A DNA stretch of 29,156 nucleotides from CAZKDV01 sp964551645 (lineage in GTDB: Bacteria > Bacteroidota > Bacteroidia > Bacteroidales > DTU049), in the NCBI GenBank assembly GCA_964551645.1, contig CAZKDV010000021.1, forward strand, positions 1-29,156. Direction: 5' to 3'. The position numbers were made by a program, and so were the translations under genes. Position 1 is the first letter of the stretch. Each line of letters begins with the position of its first letter. This document shows, piece after piece, positions 1-9,023 of this stretch. A model generated the notes under the pieces. It saw only the letters and a program-made list of their open reading frames with translations, had not been told where the DNA came from and ran no database searches.

Positions 1-1
1 T

Positions 2-55
2 GTTAAAGTATATACAGATAAACGGACTATAAATCACAAATTAATTGTGAAGTAG
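2..55 (+). CDS. C-terminal tail of a T9SS-exported protein (partial)
   Basis: An open frame enters from the left edge and ends at TAG (53-55). Its last residues read VKVYTDKRTINHKLIVK. A short basic ending of the K-L-I-V-K type is the usual end of a T9SS type A sorting domain, and the next gene also ends in such a domain (NILK). A strong terminator hairpin follows 13 bp later, which supports a real gene end here. Only 17 codons are visible, so the body of the protein is unknown. The call rests on the tail motif and the context. Confidence 0.5.
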   Translation, partial: VKVYTDKRTINHKLIVK

Positions 56-68
56 AAAGAATTAATAT

Positions 69-100
69 AGCCCTGAGTAAATGCTCGGGGCTTATTATTT
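69..100 (+). terminator. Rho-independent terminator
   Basis: A 9-bp stem (AGCCCTGAG at 69-77 pairs with CTCGGGGCT at 84-92, with one G-T wobble) encloses a 6-nt loop and is followed by a T-rich run (TATTATTT). It lies just after the stop codon of the partial T9SS gene and probably ends that transcript. Confidence 0.65.
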
Positions 101-122
101 ATAAACTTAAATAAAAATAGAT

Positions 123-1038
123 ATGAAAAACACAAATATTTTAATTGCACTTATCTTAGTATTTTTTGCATTTAATATTAATGCACAAGACATTCCAAAC
201 AGCAATTTTGAAGAATGGGAAAATGGCTTGCCCCAATATTGGGATGGTTCCAATGTTGGAATTAATCTTAGCGAAGATTCTGTTTTTATGCTTAATTGTG
301 TAAGTCAAGTAGAAGATGCTTTTTCGGGCAATTATGCGGTTATGCTTGAAAATATTGGGATTGATTTTTTCCCGGGCTTTGTAANNNNNNNNNNTTTTCG
401 ATTTGGGAGAAAAAATAATGGAGGTGCGTGGAGGTATTCCTTTTGCACATAGACCTGATTCTACAGTTTGTTATTATAAGTCGGAAATGGTTGAGGAAGA
501 TAAGGGATTGTTGATAGGAATATTCACAAAGTGGAATGAAGCTAAACAAGACAGGGACACAATTGGAGTTACACATTTCCCATTTTTAGGTACAGTAGAT
601 GTATGGACTAAATATACCAGAAAAATTGGTTGGCTCACAAGTGATATTCCCGATTCTTTAAATATTGGTATTGTTGCTGGAGATATATATAGCGAGGAAG
701 GAATAAAAGCAGGTAGCAAACTTTGGATTGATGATGTTTCTTTTATTTATGATCCTACAACTGAGATAAATGAGAACAATATTGAAATATCTGCAATAGT
801 GTCGCCCAACCCATTTAAAAACATCACCAATATTAGGTTTAGTTCTGATGACCCAGGTACGGGAGTTTTTGCAGTGTATAGTGTGTTGGGCAATTTGGTT
901 TATAAAGAAGATATTGAAGTTCAAAAAGGCTTAAACACTTTGCCGTTTACTCCCAATAATTTATCAGAAGGAATATATTTTTATTCTTTACAATTTGTAG
1001 GTAAAGAGTATAGCGGTAAGATGAATATTTTGAAATAG
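123..1038 (+). CDS. T9SS type A sorting-domain exported protein, interrupted by an assembly gap
   Basis: The protein begins with a Sec signal peptide: KN, then a hydrophobic run ILIALILVFFAFNI, then NAQD with likely cleavage after the Ala. An 'NxNFEEWENGLPQYWD' segment follows, typical of secreted Bacteroidota proteins with a carbohydrate-associated N-terminal domain. The last roughly 80 residues form a T9SS type A sorting domain: IVSPNPF, then VYSVLGNLVYKEDI, then LSEGIYFYSLQ and the terminal KMNILK. Bases 385-394 are N. The 5' part (123-384) and the 3' part (395-1038) are in different frames as written. They join in frame only if the true gap length is a multiple of 3, so the 10 Ns look like a placeholder. 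I treat this as one intact gene. Its function beyond export to the surface is unknown. It is on the opposite strand to the glycan operon. Confidence 0.8.
385..394. other. Assembly gap (10 N)
   Basis: Ten consecutive Ns lie inside the T9SS cargo gene. The flanking coding frames require a missing length divisible by 3, so the ten-base size is probably nominal. Confidence 0.97.
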
Positions 1039-1090
1039 TTTGTAAATAGGGAAATATATCTGCTTTCTTGGGATATATGCTTACAATATC

Positions 1091-3301
1091 TTATTTGCAG
1101 TAATTGTCTAACATTTCAAAGGCGGTTAAATTTCCTTTATCTGTAGCAATTTGCCAAATTATGCACGCTTGCTCCATATTCTGCATTAAAAACATTAAAT
1201 AGCCCTTATTCAGATATAATGAACTTTCATCGGGATTTAGGCTGATGGCAGTATTGTAGTCTTGTAATGCTAATTCATATTCTTCAATTTCAATATAAAT
1301 ATTTCCCCTATTTTGATAGGCATTGTATTTATCGGGCAATAGTAATATTGCTTTGTTCAAATACTCAATAGAAGCATTGAAATTATTATTTTTTGCAGCT
1401 TCAAAAGCACTATTTATTAATTGAAAATAATAAGTATTGCTTGTGTCTTCTTTATTATTGTTTATTTGATTTGCAATGTCGTAGTATATATCGGTTCTGT
1501 GTTCAGTAGGAATATTGTTAATAATTTCTTTGGCTTCGTCAGTTTGCCCTAATTTGATTAAAATTAAAGATTTAAGCAACATTCCTTCTATATGGTTTTT
1601 ATTAAGCGATAATAGCATATTCAAATCAGCAATAGCATCAAAATATAAATCTTGATTGTATGAGATAGATGCACGCAAATAAAGTGCGTCAGGATTGGTA
1701 TTATTTATTTGCAATATTTTATTAACATCTTTTTTTGCTTGGTTAAGGTTTTCCAATTTGTTGTATAATCTGGCTCGCCCAAGATGCAAATAAGGAATAT
1801 CTTTTTTCTTGTTAATTGCTTTTGAATAATATTCTAATGCTAATTCGGGCTTGGTATCGGCAAAATAATTACCTAATCCAAACAAAGCAAGATGATTATT
1901 TGGATTTTTTTTGAGAGTATAAGACCAAAAAGTATAAGAATTTTTCCAAGTTTTGATGTATTGAGTTGAGATAACTGTAAAAACAGCTCCTAAGATAGTA
2001 AGTAAAATTATAATATTTCTTTGAGTTGTTTTTCGACTTTTCAGAAAATAATTATCAATTAAACAAGCTGCAAGTATTGTTAAACCGACATAAGCATTAT
2101 ATGTATATCTGCTTGTAACTATGGTATGACTTTCAATATCAATTATATGCACTACCATCGAAATTGCTGTGAGGAAGTAGAAAAGTCCAAACCAATGCTG
2201 CTTGCTCATTTTTTTGTGCCTTTTGGTCAAAAAGAAAACAATAAGAGCAATGATTAGTATGAGTGCTGAAATATAATAATAAATAGGGAAAATGCAGTCT
2301 TTGACATTTGGCAATAATTCGATAGGATTTAGTCGAAACGGGAATACAAAACTTAGGATATAATACATTAATGAGTATGATGCTAAAAATAGTCTGTCAA
2401 CAAAGGAATATGCGGGAATTTCGGGCGAAGGAATTGTTCTCCACATACTGGCAATATTATAATTGTAAAACTCATATTTTATGAATAAATATGTAATTCC
2501 GATGAGAACAATTAAAGCAAGTAAAATTTTACCATTTCTATTCCACAGTATTTTCATAAAATGAGTTCGTGGTTTCCAATAAGATTTGAAATATTCGGTA
2601 TGAAACAAATAAATTATTAAGAATAATCCGATAAACCAATGATGCAGAGGGTTGTTATATATAAAACTTATCATCAGATACGCAAGAACAATTTTTTCGG
2701 TAAATAACAGCAAATAGTCTTTTCTTTTATATATAAAATCAGTTGTTAATAATAATAGTGGCAGAGTTAAAGATTGAATTTTGGAAATTGAACTTAACAT
2801 TCCCAAGCCAAAAATCAATAACATTATCCATACTCTTTTTTTTGTTAAATAGTGCAAATATGCAATAGTGGCTAACAAATAGAACAAGGTATATAGTAAA
2901 TCTTTTCTTTGCATCATCCACGCAACCGATTCAACTTTCATTGGATGTACAAAAAATAACAAACCGAAAATTATGATTAAAACTCTGTTTCTGGAAAATT
3001 TGGATAGTAAAGCAAAAACCAGCAAAGTATTGATTATGTGTAATATAATATTAATACTGCGATGAATTACTAAATAATCTTGGTACGAAATGTCAGGTTT
3101 GGTGTAAGAATATAGAGTTAAGGATATGAATTTGTCAAAAAAGTAAATATCTTTAAAGTTTCCATTTTGCAATACAGTATTATTCTTGATATATGTATGG
3201 TCGTCCCATTCAATAAAATTATATTTGATGGAAGGAAGATAAATAATTACAGCAAATACTACAATTATTGCAAAAGAAATCAGATATTTATTTTTGAGCA
3301 T
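1091..3301 (-). CDS. Polytopic membrane protein with C-terminal TPR repeats (GT-C/TMTC-like)
   Basis: A 736-residue protein in two halves. Residues 1 to about 440 hold many hydrophobic segments. The first external loop carries 'YNFIEWDDHTYIKNN' (about residues 27-41). This acidic-pair loop is typical of GT-C type membrane glycosyltransferases of the PMT/TMTC kind, where such residues contribute to catalysis on a polyprenyl-phosphate sugar. Residues from about 455 to the end are TPR repeats, seen for example in 'NHLALFGLGNYFAD', 'NPDALYLRASISYNQDLYFD', 'AYQNRGNIYIEIEEYELAL' and 'SSLYLNKGYLMFLMQN'. By family resemblance it could transfer a sugar to a protein or glycan outside the membrane, with the TPRs binding a partner. 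No activity is proven. It is the last gene of the minus-strand operon, 15 nt after the glycosyltransferase gene, and is convergent with the T9SS cargo gene. Confidence 0.75.
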   Translation of the reverse strand: MLKNKYLISFAIIVVFAVIIYLPSIKYNFIEWDDHTYIKNNTVLQNGNFKDIYFFDKFISLTLYSYTKPDISYQDYLVIHRSINIILHIINTLLVFALLSKFSRNRVLIIIFGLLFFVHPMKVESVAWMMQRKDLLYTLFYLLATIAYLHYLTKKRVWIMLLIFGLGMLSSISKIQSLTLPLLLLTTDFIYKRKDYLLLFTEKIVLAYLMISFIYNNPLHHWFIGLFLIIYLFHTEYFKSYWKPRTHFMKILWNRNGKILLALIVLIGITYLFIKYEFYNYNIASMWRTIPSPEIPAYSFVDRLFLASYSLMYYILSFVFPFRLNPIELLPNVKDCIFPIYYYISALILIIALIVFFLTKRHKKMSKQHWFGLFYFLTAISMVVHIIDIESHTIVTSRYTYNAYVGLTILAACLIDNYFLKSRKTTQRNIIILLTILGAVFTVISTQYIKTWKNSYTFWSYTLKKNPNNHLALFGLGNYFADTKPELALEYYSKAINKKKDIPYLHLGRARLYNKLENLNQAKKDVNKILQINNTNPDALYLRASISYNQDLYFDAIADLNMLLSLNKNHIEGMLLKSLILIKLGQTDEAKEIINNIPTEHRTDIYYDIANQINNNKEDTSNTYYFQLINSAFEAAKNNNFNASIEYLNKAILLLPDKYNAYQNRGNIYIEIEEYELALQDYNTAISLNPDESSLYLNKGYLMFLMQNMEQACIIWQIATDKGNLTAFEMLDNYCK

Positions 3302-3316
3302 TTTTTGAAAAGTTTT

Positions 3317-4210
3317 TTAATTATCCTTTTTTTCTTTTTTTACTAATCTAACTGCTTTCCAGAATAATCTAATAATAAGCCACTTAACTTCTTTTAAAAA
3401 TGCTTTAAAGCCTATATATGGAAAAAGTAGTTTAATTGGAAAAATAAAGCGGTAGTAGTTTTTAATTAAATCCATAAACTTATACTCATTAGTTTTGAGG
3501 TGCTTTATCATTAGTTTTCCGATAAAACTTCTATTTGGAATAGCGTTTTTATTGATTTTATTTCGTCTCCATTCTTCATTAAGCAGATGAACGGCATACC
3601 AATGTTGAGGTGCTTGAAACTTGCCAATAAACATTTTTCTTAGGTAGTGCCAACTGTCAGGATTAGTAAATTCAATAATATACCTTTCATACCCATATTT
3701 CTGAACATATTTGTTAAGTATTGAGATAGGCAAATTCCAGTCTTTGTTGTCGGCATCAACTAACTTGTAGGCTTCGTTGTAGCAGTCTATCATTAGCTTG
3801 CTTCCTTTGGGGCATTTCATAATATTGCCAACCATTGCAAAGTCGTGGTGTGTTCGAAAAACATATTCGTTTTCAAATTCGAGATATTTCAGACAAACAA
3901 CATCCATATCAACCCACCATCCACCTTTTTCGTATAGCAATTTATATCTAAACACATCAGAAAAGCCGGCATAACTGCCTTTGCCGTGTCCAAACTGATT
4001 TTTGTTTTTATAGCAGAAAACATCTTTTTTATTAATTATTTCTTCTGCATTTTCAATAATAAGCTCTTTGGGCAATTGAGTTTCAATATCATCGTACACC
4101 CACAGATGAAACCTATGTCCGTTATCAATAAACGATTGTATGCACAGCAATTCAATTTTTGACAATTTCTTGCCTATCCAAAGCCCGTGAATATCAATAT
4201 TATTGCTCAT
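3317..4210 (-). CDS. DXD-motif glycosyltransferase (GT32-like, capsular sugar transferase)
   Basis: About 297 residues. The N-terminal 'HGLWIGKKLSKIELLCIQSF' and 'FHLWVYDD' are followed by the family core 'SDVFRYKLLYEKGGWWVDMD' (about residues 84-103), whose DMD is the metal/nucleotide-sugar binding DxD. This is the pattern of the sugar-transferase DXD family that includes Och1-like and capsular enzymes. It likely adds a hexose or HexNAc from a nucleotide sugar in the cytoplasm. The C-terminal 60 residues are basic and amphipathic with a hydrophobic stretch (IFPIKLLFPYIGF), suggesting membrane association. The open frame extends to a GTG at 4216, but I prefer the ATG at 4210. It is the only clear cytoplasmic glycosyltransferase in the window. 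Donor and acceptor cannot be read from the sequence. Confidence 0.85.
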   Translation of the reverse strand: MSNNIDIHGLWIGKKLSKIELLCIQSFIDNGHRFHLWVYDDIETQLPKELIIENAEEIINKKDVFCYKNKNQFGHGKGSYAGFSDVFRYKLLYEKGGWWVDMDVVCLKYLEFENEYVFRTHHDFAMVGNIMKCPKGSKLMIDCYNEAYKLVDADNKDWNLPISILNKYVQKYGYERYIIEFTNPDSWHYLRKMFIGKFQAPQHWYAVHLLNEEWRRNKINKNAIPNRSFIGKLMIKHLKTNEYKFMDLIKNYYRFIFPIKLLFPYIGFKAFLKEVKWLIIRLFWKAVRLVKKEKKDN

Positions 4211-4225
4211 AGACACACAAAAAAT

Positions 4226-5716
4226 TTAGGTTTTAAGTTCATATTTGCTTACCAATTCACCATACAAAGAAAATACTTTTTCTCGTATTTCGCTACTGCT
4301 ATATTGTTCAAGTTCATTTAAAATTTCATCAATTGCAATATTGCTTAGCTCTAAAAATACAACTTCGGCTGGTATATTGTTTTGCACTTCAATTTCATTA
4401 AGTGTTTGCTCTATATTTAGCTTTTGTATTATTTGCAATGGAGTGTTTGCAAGAATGGTATTTTTTGCTTTTTCGATTTCTTGTTTAGTTATTAATATTT
4501 TATTTGCTTTGTTAATATCTTGACTAAGTTCTTGTTCTTCTATATATGCCGTAAATTGTTGTTCAAAATTTGGATTGGATAGTTTTTCAGAGTACCAATA
4601 TTTTATGCTGTTTTTTAAACTTAGAAACAGTTGTATATTTTTCTTGGATAAACTATTGCTGGTTTTAAAAATTTGTCTGTCGTAAAAGCTAATAATTTCT
4701 TTTAAGGCTTCTGCTGGGAGGTTCCACAAAGACAATTCTTTTGGATGAAACATGGTGCTAAAATATAAGTAAATGTTATTTTCATTACAAAATTTAACTA
4801 TTTCGGGAATTTCTTCCCAATTCATAACAAAAGGAGTTGTTTGTATGTAAAAGTTTGTAGTGTTATTTTTAAACCAGTGAATATTTGACATTGCCACATT
4901 AAAGTCAGCATTTTTGCGAATAGCTTCATAGTTTTCCTTTTTTAAAGAATCAAGGGAGGCATTAACTCTAAAATTTCCTTTAGATATTAAGTTTTTTATT
5001 CTATCATTCAATACTGTACCATTGGTGCTTGCTATTTGAATTAGTATGTTAGGATTAATCTCAATGATTTTATCCCAAATATCATAATACAAATCAATGA
5101 GAAAAGGCTCGCCTCCTGTGAATTTTGTTACTTTAAGATGAGGAATAAATTCTTCTAATTGTCTAACAAATTCGGCATCATACATCATGGGCAAAGCTTC
5201 TTTGCCCTCTCTATACTTTCTGATTCTTGATGAAACTCTTCCTGAACACATTATACATTCTAAATTACAAGTGTTGCTTAGCTCAAATTCCATTGATATA
5301 GGATAATCTCTATTAGCGATATACATATCATGTCCGAAAGATGCAGCATTTTTATAATTTGTTTGAAGAATTTCATGTAAGCATTTGTAACACCCATATT
5401 CTAATGAGTTTTTATTTATATGTTCGATTAGTTTTTCTCTTTTATTGCTAAACCAAATTTCGTGTATGGAGTTTTTGGGATATTGACCTAAAATAACTTT
5501 GGTATTAAAGCAACATACTAATGCGTTTCCATGAGTGTTGAAAAAAATATTTTTAAAAGGAGCATAACATATTTTTTGCATGGGACCATTATGCCTGTGC
5601 ATATTGTATTTGATAAGATCTATCCTAGTTAATGTACTATCTTTAGAAATTTCATAGTTTAAGAAAATACTACGAAGTAAATTATACTGTTTTATGATTT
5701 TACTTTTCATTGACAT
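4226..5716 (-). CDS. Radical SAM protein with N-terminal twitch/SPASM-like module, copy 1
   Basis: 496 residues. An auxiliary-cluster module comes first: C50 (ICYAPF), C68-C69 (VCCFN), then C109xxC112 (GCYKC). The radical SAM motif C150xxxC154xxC157 (NTCNLECIMC) follows, then the SAM-binding 'TGGEPFLI' (200-207), 'NGTVLND' and a conserved 'NWEEIP' strand. The core thus probably holds one SAM [4Fe-4S] cluster and one auxiliary cluster. The usual SPASM order is reversed. NCBI has, as I recall, a family called twitch domain-containing radical SAM protein that fits this layout. The last 110 residues are helical and specific to this copy, including 'IPAEVVFLELSNIAIDEILNEL'. It is 2 nt from copy 2 and so is co-transcribed. 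The reaction and substrate are unknown. A glycan- or lipid-tailoring role is inferred only from the neighbours. Confidence 0.88.
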   Translation of the reverse strand: MSMKSKIIKQYNLLRSIFLNYEISKDSTLTRIDLIKYNMHRHNGPMQKICYAPFKNIFFNTHGNALVCCFNTKVILGQYPKNSIHEIWFSNKREKLIEHINKNSLEYGCYKCLHEILQTNYKNAASFGHDMYIANRDYPISMEFELSNTCNLECIMCSGRVSSRIRKYREGKEALPMMYDAEFVRQLEEFIPHLKVTKFTGGEPFLIDLYYDIWDKIIEINPNILIQIASTNGTVLNDRIKNLISKGNFRVNASLDSLKKENYEAIRKNADFNVAMSNIHWFKNNTTNFYIQTTPFVMNWEEIPEIVKFCNENNIYLYFSTMFHPKELSLWNLPAEALKEIISFYDRQIFKTSNSLSKKNIQLFLSLKNSIKYWYSEKLSNPNFEQQFTAYIEEQELSQDINKANKILITKQEIEKAKNTILANTPLQIIQKLNIEQTLNEIEVQNNIPAEVVFLELSNIAIDEILNELEQYSSSEIREKVFSLYGELVSKYELKT

Positions 5717-5718
5717 TT

Positions 5719-7257
5719 CTATTGTTTATTTGAAAAAATATGTGTTTGTTTGAGGTGCTCAATTTGTTCATATTCATTTTTTATAAAACCAAATGCTTCA
5801 ACAGCTTTATTGTATAATTCGTTAATGTCTTCGTTGTCAAGTTCTTGTGTTAGCAATTCGGCAGGGTAATTGATTAGATTAAATAAAGTTAATTTTACTG
5901 TTTCTTTGTCATCAAATAGCTCAATAATCTTATCAATTTTGCTTTTGTATAGTTCAATTTTTGCTTTATCGGCAAATTCGGATATATAATCAAATAGCAT
6001 GTTTTTTATTTCAGAGAGTGATTTTTCATTCACCTTGCTTTTCATTTCGTCCCAATATGCGACATTTGGAAATTGCTGCTTAAATTCTTTAAGTTGTTTT
6101 TCGTCTCTCCAAGTTCTTAATTGATTGATGAGGCTTTGAAAAGTGCTATAATTATGTTTTTCAGAGAGAGTGTTTGTCGGAAGTTGTTGAGATGCATAAA
6201 AATCCATTAGCGAACTTAGTTTTGCAGTGTCTAAAAAGTATAATGAGCTCGAAGCTGGCTTCCAAACAGTATTGCAATAAACATGAGCATTCAAATTGTT
6301 GCACTTTCTGAAAATATCAGGAATTTCATACATGTTTTGTTGCATTGGGCAAATTGAGATAGAAAAAATATAGTTTTTTTGCTGGGAGTAATTTTTGAAA
6401 TATTCAATATTGCTGATTACACTTTCAAAATTGGCATTTTGGCGGATTTGCTCATAGGTTTCTTTTTCAAAAGAGTCGAAAGAAACGCTAACTTTAAAAT
6501 TTCCTCTTTCAAGTAGAGATTTAATTTTATCATTTAGCACAGTTCCGTTGGTTTGAATGTCAATAATGCAATTAGGATTGGTTTCTATAATTAGCTCCCA
6601 AATGTCATAATATATATTTATCAAAAATGGTTCTCCGCCCATAAATTTGGCTTTCACCAAGTGTGGAATATATTCGCGTAGTTCTTCAACAAATTCTTTA
6701 CCGTAGGGACTTTTGTAGTTTGACTGATTTTGTTCATTTGCCTTAAACGAAGACGAAAATTCGGGGCTACACATTATGCAGTTGAGGTTGCAAGTGTTGC
6801 TTAGTTCAAATATGAAATAAGTTGGCATTTTCGACTTGCTTAAGGGCAGTGAGTCATATAGCTTGGCTTCAACCGAATCAAAACTATTGCTTTCAATTCT
6901 TTGTTTGCAATGAAAGCAGCCATAATCAAGATTGTTGTTTTTAAGATATTTTCTTAGCTTTTTGATATTGTCGCTATTTAGGGCTTGGCTTATAGAATTT
7001 TCGGGGTGTTTCCCAAAAACAACATTACGGTTGAGGCAACAGGCAACTATGCTTCCATTGGTGCCGAAAAATAAACTTGTAAAAGGAGCATAACAAATTG
7101 TGTTGCGTGGTCCCAAAGGACGAGACAGCTGATATTTGTAATAAATATTTTTATTTCTGAAAATTATGAAAAACCAAAGTTTTCTAAAAAAATTAACTAT
7201 TCTAATTAAGAGTTTTGATAAAAAGGGATATTTTTTATTGAAAATAAATCTATTCAT
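5719..7257 (-). CDS. Radical SAM protein with N-terminal twitch/SPASM-like module, copy 2
   Basis: 512 residues. The first 50 residues are basic and hydrophobic (KLLIRIVNFFRKLWFFIIF), which could tether it to the membrane; copies 4 and 5 lack this. The auxiliary cysteines are C55, C73-C74 and C114xxC117. The radical SAM motif is C156xxxC160xxC163 (NTCNLNCIMC), followed by 'MGGEPFLINIYYDIW' and 'QTNGTVLND'. The spacing matches copy 1 to within one residue. The tail from about 390 onward is helical with 'NYPAELLTQELDNEDINELYNKAVEAF', sharing a P-x-E...ELY pattern with copies 1 and 3. It lies 5 nt after copy 3. Substrate unknown. Confidence 0.88.
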   Translation of the reverse strand: MNRFIFNKKYPFLSKLLIRIVNFFRKLWFFIIFRNKNIYYKYQLSRPLGPRNTICYAPFTSLFFGTNGSIVACCLNRNVVFGKHPENSISQALNSDNIKKLRKYLKNNNLDYGCFHCKQRIESNSFDSVEAKLYDSLPLSKSKMPTYFIFELSNTCNLNCIMCSPEFSSSFKANEQNQSNYKSPYGKEFVEELREYIPHLVKAKFMGGEPFLINIYYDIWELIIETNPNCIIDIQTNGTVLNDKIKSLLERGNFKVSVSFDSFEKETYEQIRQNANFESVISNIEYFKNYSQQKNYIFSISICPMQQNMYEIPDIFRKCNNLNAHVYCNTVWKPASSSLYFLDTAKLSSLMDFYASQQLPTNTLSEKHNYSTFQSLINQLRTWRDEKQLKEFKQQFPNVAYWDEMKSKVNEKSLSEIKNMLFDYISEFADKAKIELYKSKIDKIIELFDDKETVKLTLFNLINYPAELLTQELDNEDINELYNKAVEAFGFIKNEYEQIEHLKQTHIFSNKQ

Positions 7258-7262
7258 ATTTT

Positions 7263-9011
7263 TTAAAAAATATTATGTGTTTCTTCGTAGAGTTCGTTGA
7301 TGTCGGTAGTTAAAGCCATATTTACAAGCGCTTCGTCCAAAGGAACTCTAAAAATTTTATTTGCCAATTGCTTTTTTTTACTTTCGTCTTGCTCAAGTTC
7401 AAGCAAAGCTTTAAACTTGCTGACTATACTCGGAATTATATCATCATTGAAATTTGGGTTGTTTTGCACAAATTGTTCAATTTTTTTAACATACTGCTCT
7501 ATGATGGTGTCAATTTCCATTTGTATATCTAAAAAATGATCAACTAGAATGTTTGCAATTTCATCGGGAGTATTTTTGATAATTACATCGTATAATTTGT
7601 TGTCAACTTTTAGATTATTGAATAGGTTTTTGTCAATTTCGGGAGGAATTTTTGCAAACATAATTTCAAGTTTTGAAACCAAATTGGAAGATTCGAGAAA
7701 AATATGAGAATCTTCATTTACATGATTGTCTGCATAAAACTCAACAATTGATTCTATAAATGCCTTTTCGGTTTGGGATAGTTTTTCCGAAATGGTAACT
7801 TGAATTTTTTTGCCCGACAGCTCTTTTTCTTTCGCTTGTTCGTGCCATGTTTTAATCAAATTGGTGATTGACAAATAGCTGTCTTTGTTTTGCTGCTCTG
7901 TGATGCTGTTTTCTGGAAAATTGAACTCAACAAGATAGTTGTAGATTTCGCCTAATTCGGAAGCAGGCAAGCTCCACAAAGACAAATTTGGAGGTTTGAC
8001 TACTGTGTGGAAATGGGCATTAATATCTTTTTGATTGCAAAATGTGATGAAGTGGGGCAACTCTTTCCAGTTTTTTCTCAATGGGCAAATCATCAAATTG
8101 ACATGAGTATTGTGTTTTCGGCTATACTTAATAAAAGTATTGATGTTGTTCATCACATTTTCAAAAATGGCATTAACCCTAATAGATTCATAAACTTCTT
8201 TGTTTAAAGAATCAATTGAAATGTTGAAGCTAAGTTTTTTGTGTTTTTCAAGCAAAGCCCTAAGCTTGTCATTCATGGTGTTGGCGTTGGTTGTGATTAG
8301 TATGTTGCAGCTTGGGTTGATTTGATAAATTTTCTCCCAAATTGTGTAATACATATCAATCAAAAAGGGATCGCCTCCTGTAAATTCGGCAACTTTCAGA
8401 TGAGGAATAAATTCGTCAAGCTGGGCAACAAAATCATCATCGTAGGAAAGGGGGAGTGGGCTTGCCTTTTCGCGATTTTTTCTGATTGCCGATGAAAGGT
8501 GTCCACTGCACATAATACATTCAAGATTGCAACGGTTGCTCAACTCAAATTCCATAATGCTCGGATATTTAGAGCCATAAAAGTGGTAGCTGTCATATTT
8601 TTGAGACAACATGCTTCCATAGTTTTTGTTCAATAGTGGAATATGGCAAAAGTTGCAATACTCAAGTAAGTTTCCCTCATTAATTTTTTGCCTAATATTG
8701 TTAAAATCTTTGCTTTCCCAAATTTGTTTAATTGTGTTTTCGGGATATGAAACGCTCACTTTATCATAGGTGGCATAGCAAGGCGATACTTTGCCAAAAA
8801 CGCTAAATATCATACTCGAAAAAGGGGCATAGCAAATCTTTGATTGAGGTCCAAACTGTCGGCTGTTGTTAAAATTTTTGAGGTTTTCTTTGGAGTAGGT
8901 TTTGCTTTTGATATGTTTGGGTAGGATATATTTGTTTTTTATAAATAAAGACTTAATTATGATAGCTTTAATTGATTTGGGAAGTTTTTGATATAAGTTA
9001 CGGGCTTTCAT
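7263..9011 (-). CDS. Radical SAM protein with N-terminal twitch/SPASM-like module, copy 3 (longest)
   Basis: 582 residues, the longest of the six. The auxiliary ligands are C60, C78 and C119xxC122. The second Cys of the CC pair seen in copies 1, 2, 4 and 5 is Tyr here (PCYA), which suggests that the first Cys of the pair is the ligand. The radical SAM motif is C161xxxC165xxC168 (NRCNLECIMC), followed by 'TGGDPFLIDMYYTIW' with Asp in place of the usual Glu of GGEP. The extra length is in a helical tail (about 400-582) that carries the P-x-E/D...ELY-type motif twice ('IPPEIDKNLFNNL' and 'VPLDEALVNMALTTDINELYEE'). This looks like an internal duplication. It lies 12 nt after the prenyltransferase gene. 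Function unknown. Confidence 0.88.
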   Translation of the reverse strand: MKARNLYQKLPKSIKAIIIKSLFIKNKYILPKHIKSKTYSKENLKNFNNSRQFGPQSKICYAPFSSMIFSVFGKVSPCYATYDKVSVSYPENTIKQIWESKDFNNIRQKINEGNLLEYCNFCHIPLLNKNYGSMLSQKYDSYHFYGSKYPSIMEFELSNRCNLECIMCSGHLSSAIRKNREKASPLPLSYDDDFVAQLDEFIPHLKVAEFTGGDPFLIDMYYTIWEKIYQINPSCNILITTNANTMNDKLRALLEKHKKLSFNISIDSLNKEVYESIRVNAIFENVMNNINTFIKYSRKHNTHVNLMICPLRKNWKELPHFITFCNQKDINAHFHTVVKPPNLSLWSLPASELGEIYNYLVEFNFPENSITEQQNKDSYLSITNLIKTWHEQAKEKELSGKKIQVTISEKLSQTEKAFIESIVEFYADNHVNEDSHIFLESSNLVSKLEIMFAKIPPEIDKNLFNNLKVDNKLYDVIIKNTPDEIANILVDHFLDIQMEIDTIIEQYVKKIEQFVQNNPNFNDDIIPSIVSKFKALLELEQDESKKKQLANKIFRVPLDEALVNMALTTDINELYEETHNIF

Positions 9012-9023
9012 TACAAAAATTTG

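Noticed and set aside
1039..1090. Bidirectional terminator between the convergent T9SS and TPR genes
   Set aside because: There is a 7-bp inverted repeat (1054-1060 with 1072-1078) with an 11-nt loop, but it is AT-only at its core and has no T-run, so it is too weak to call.
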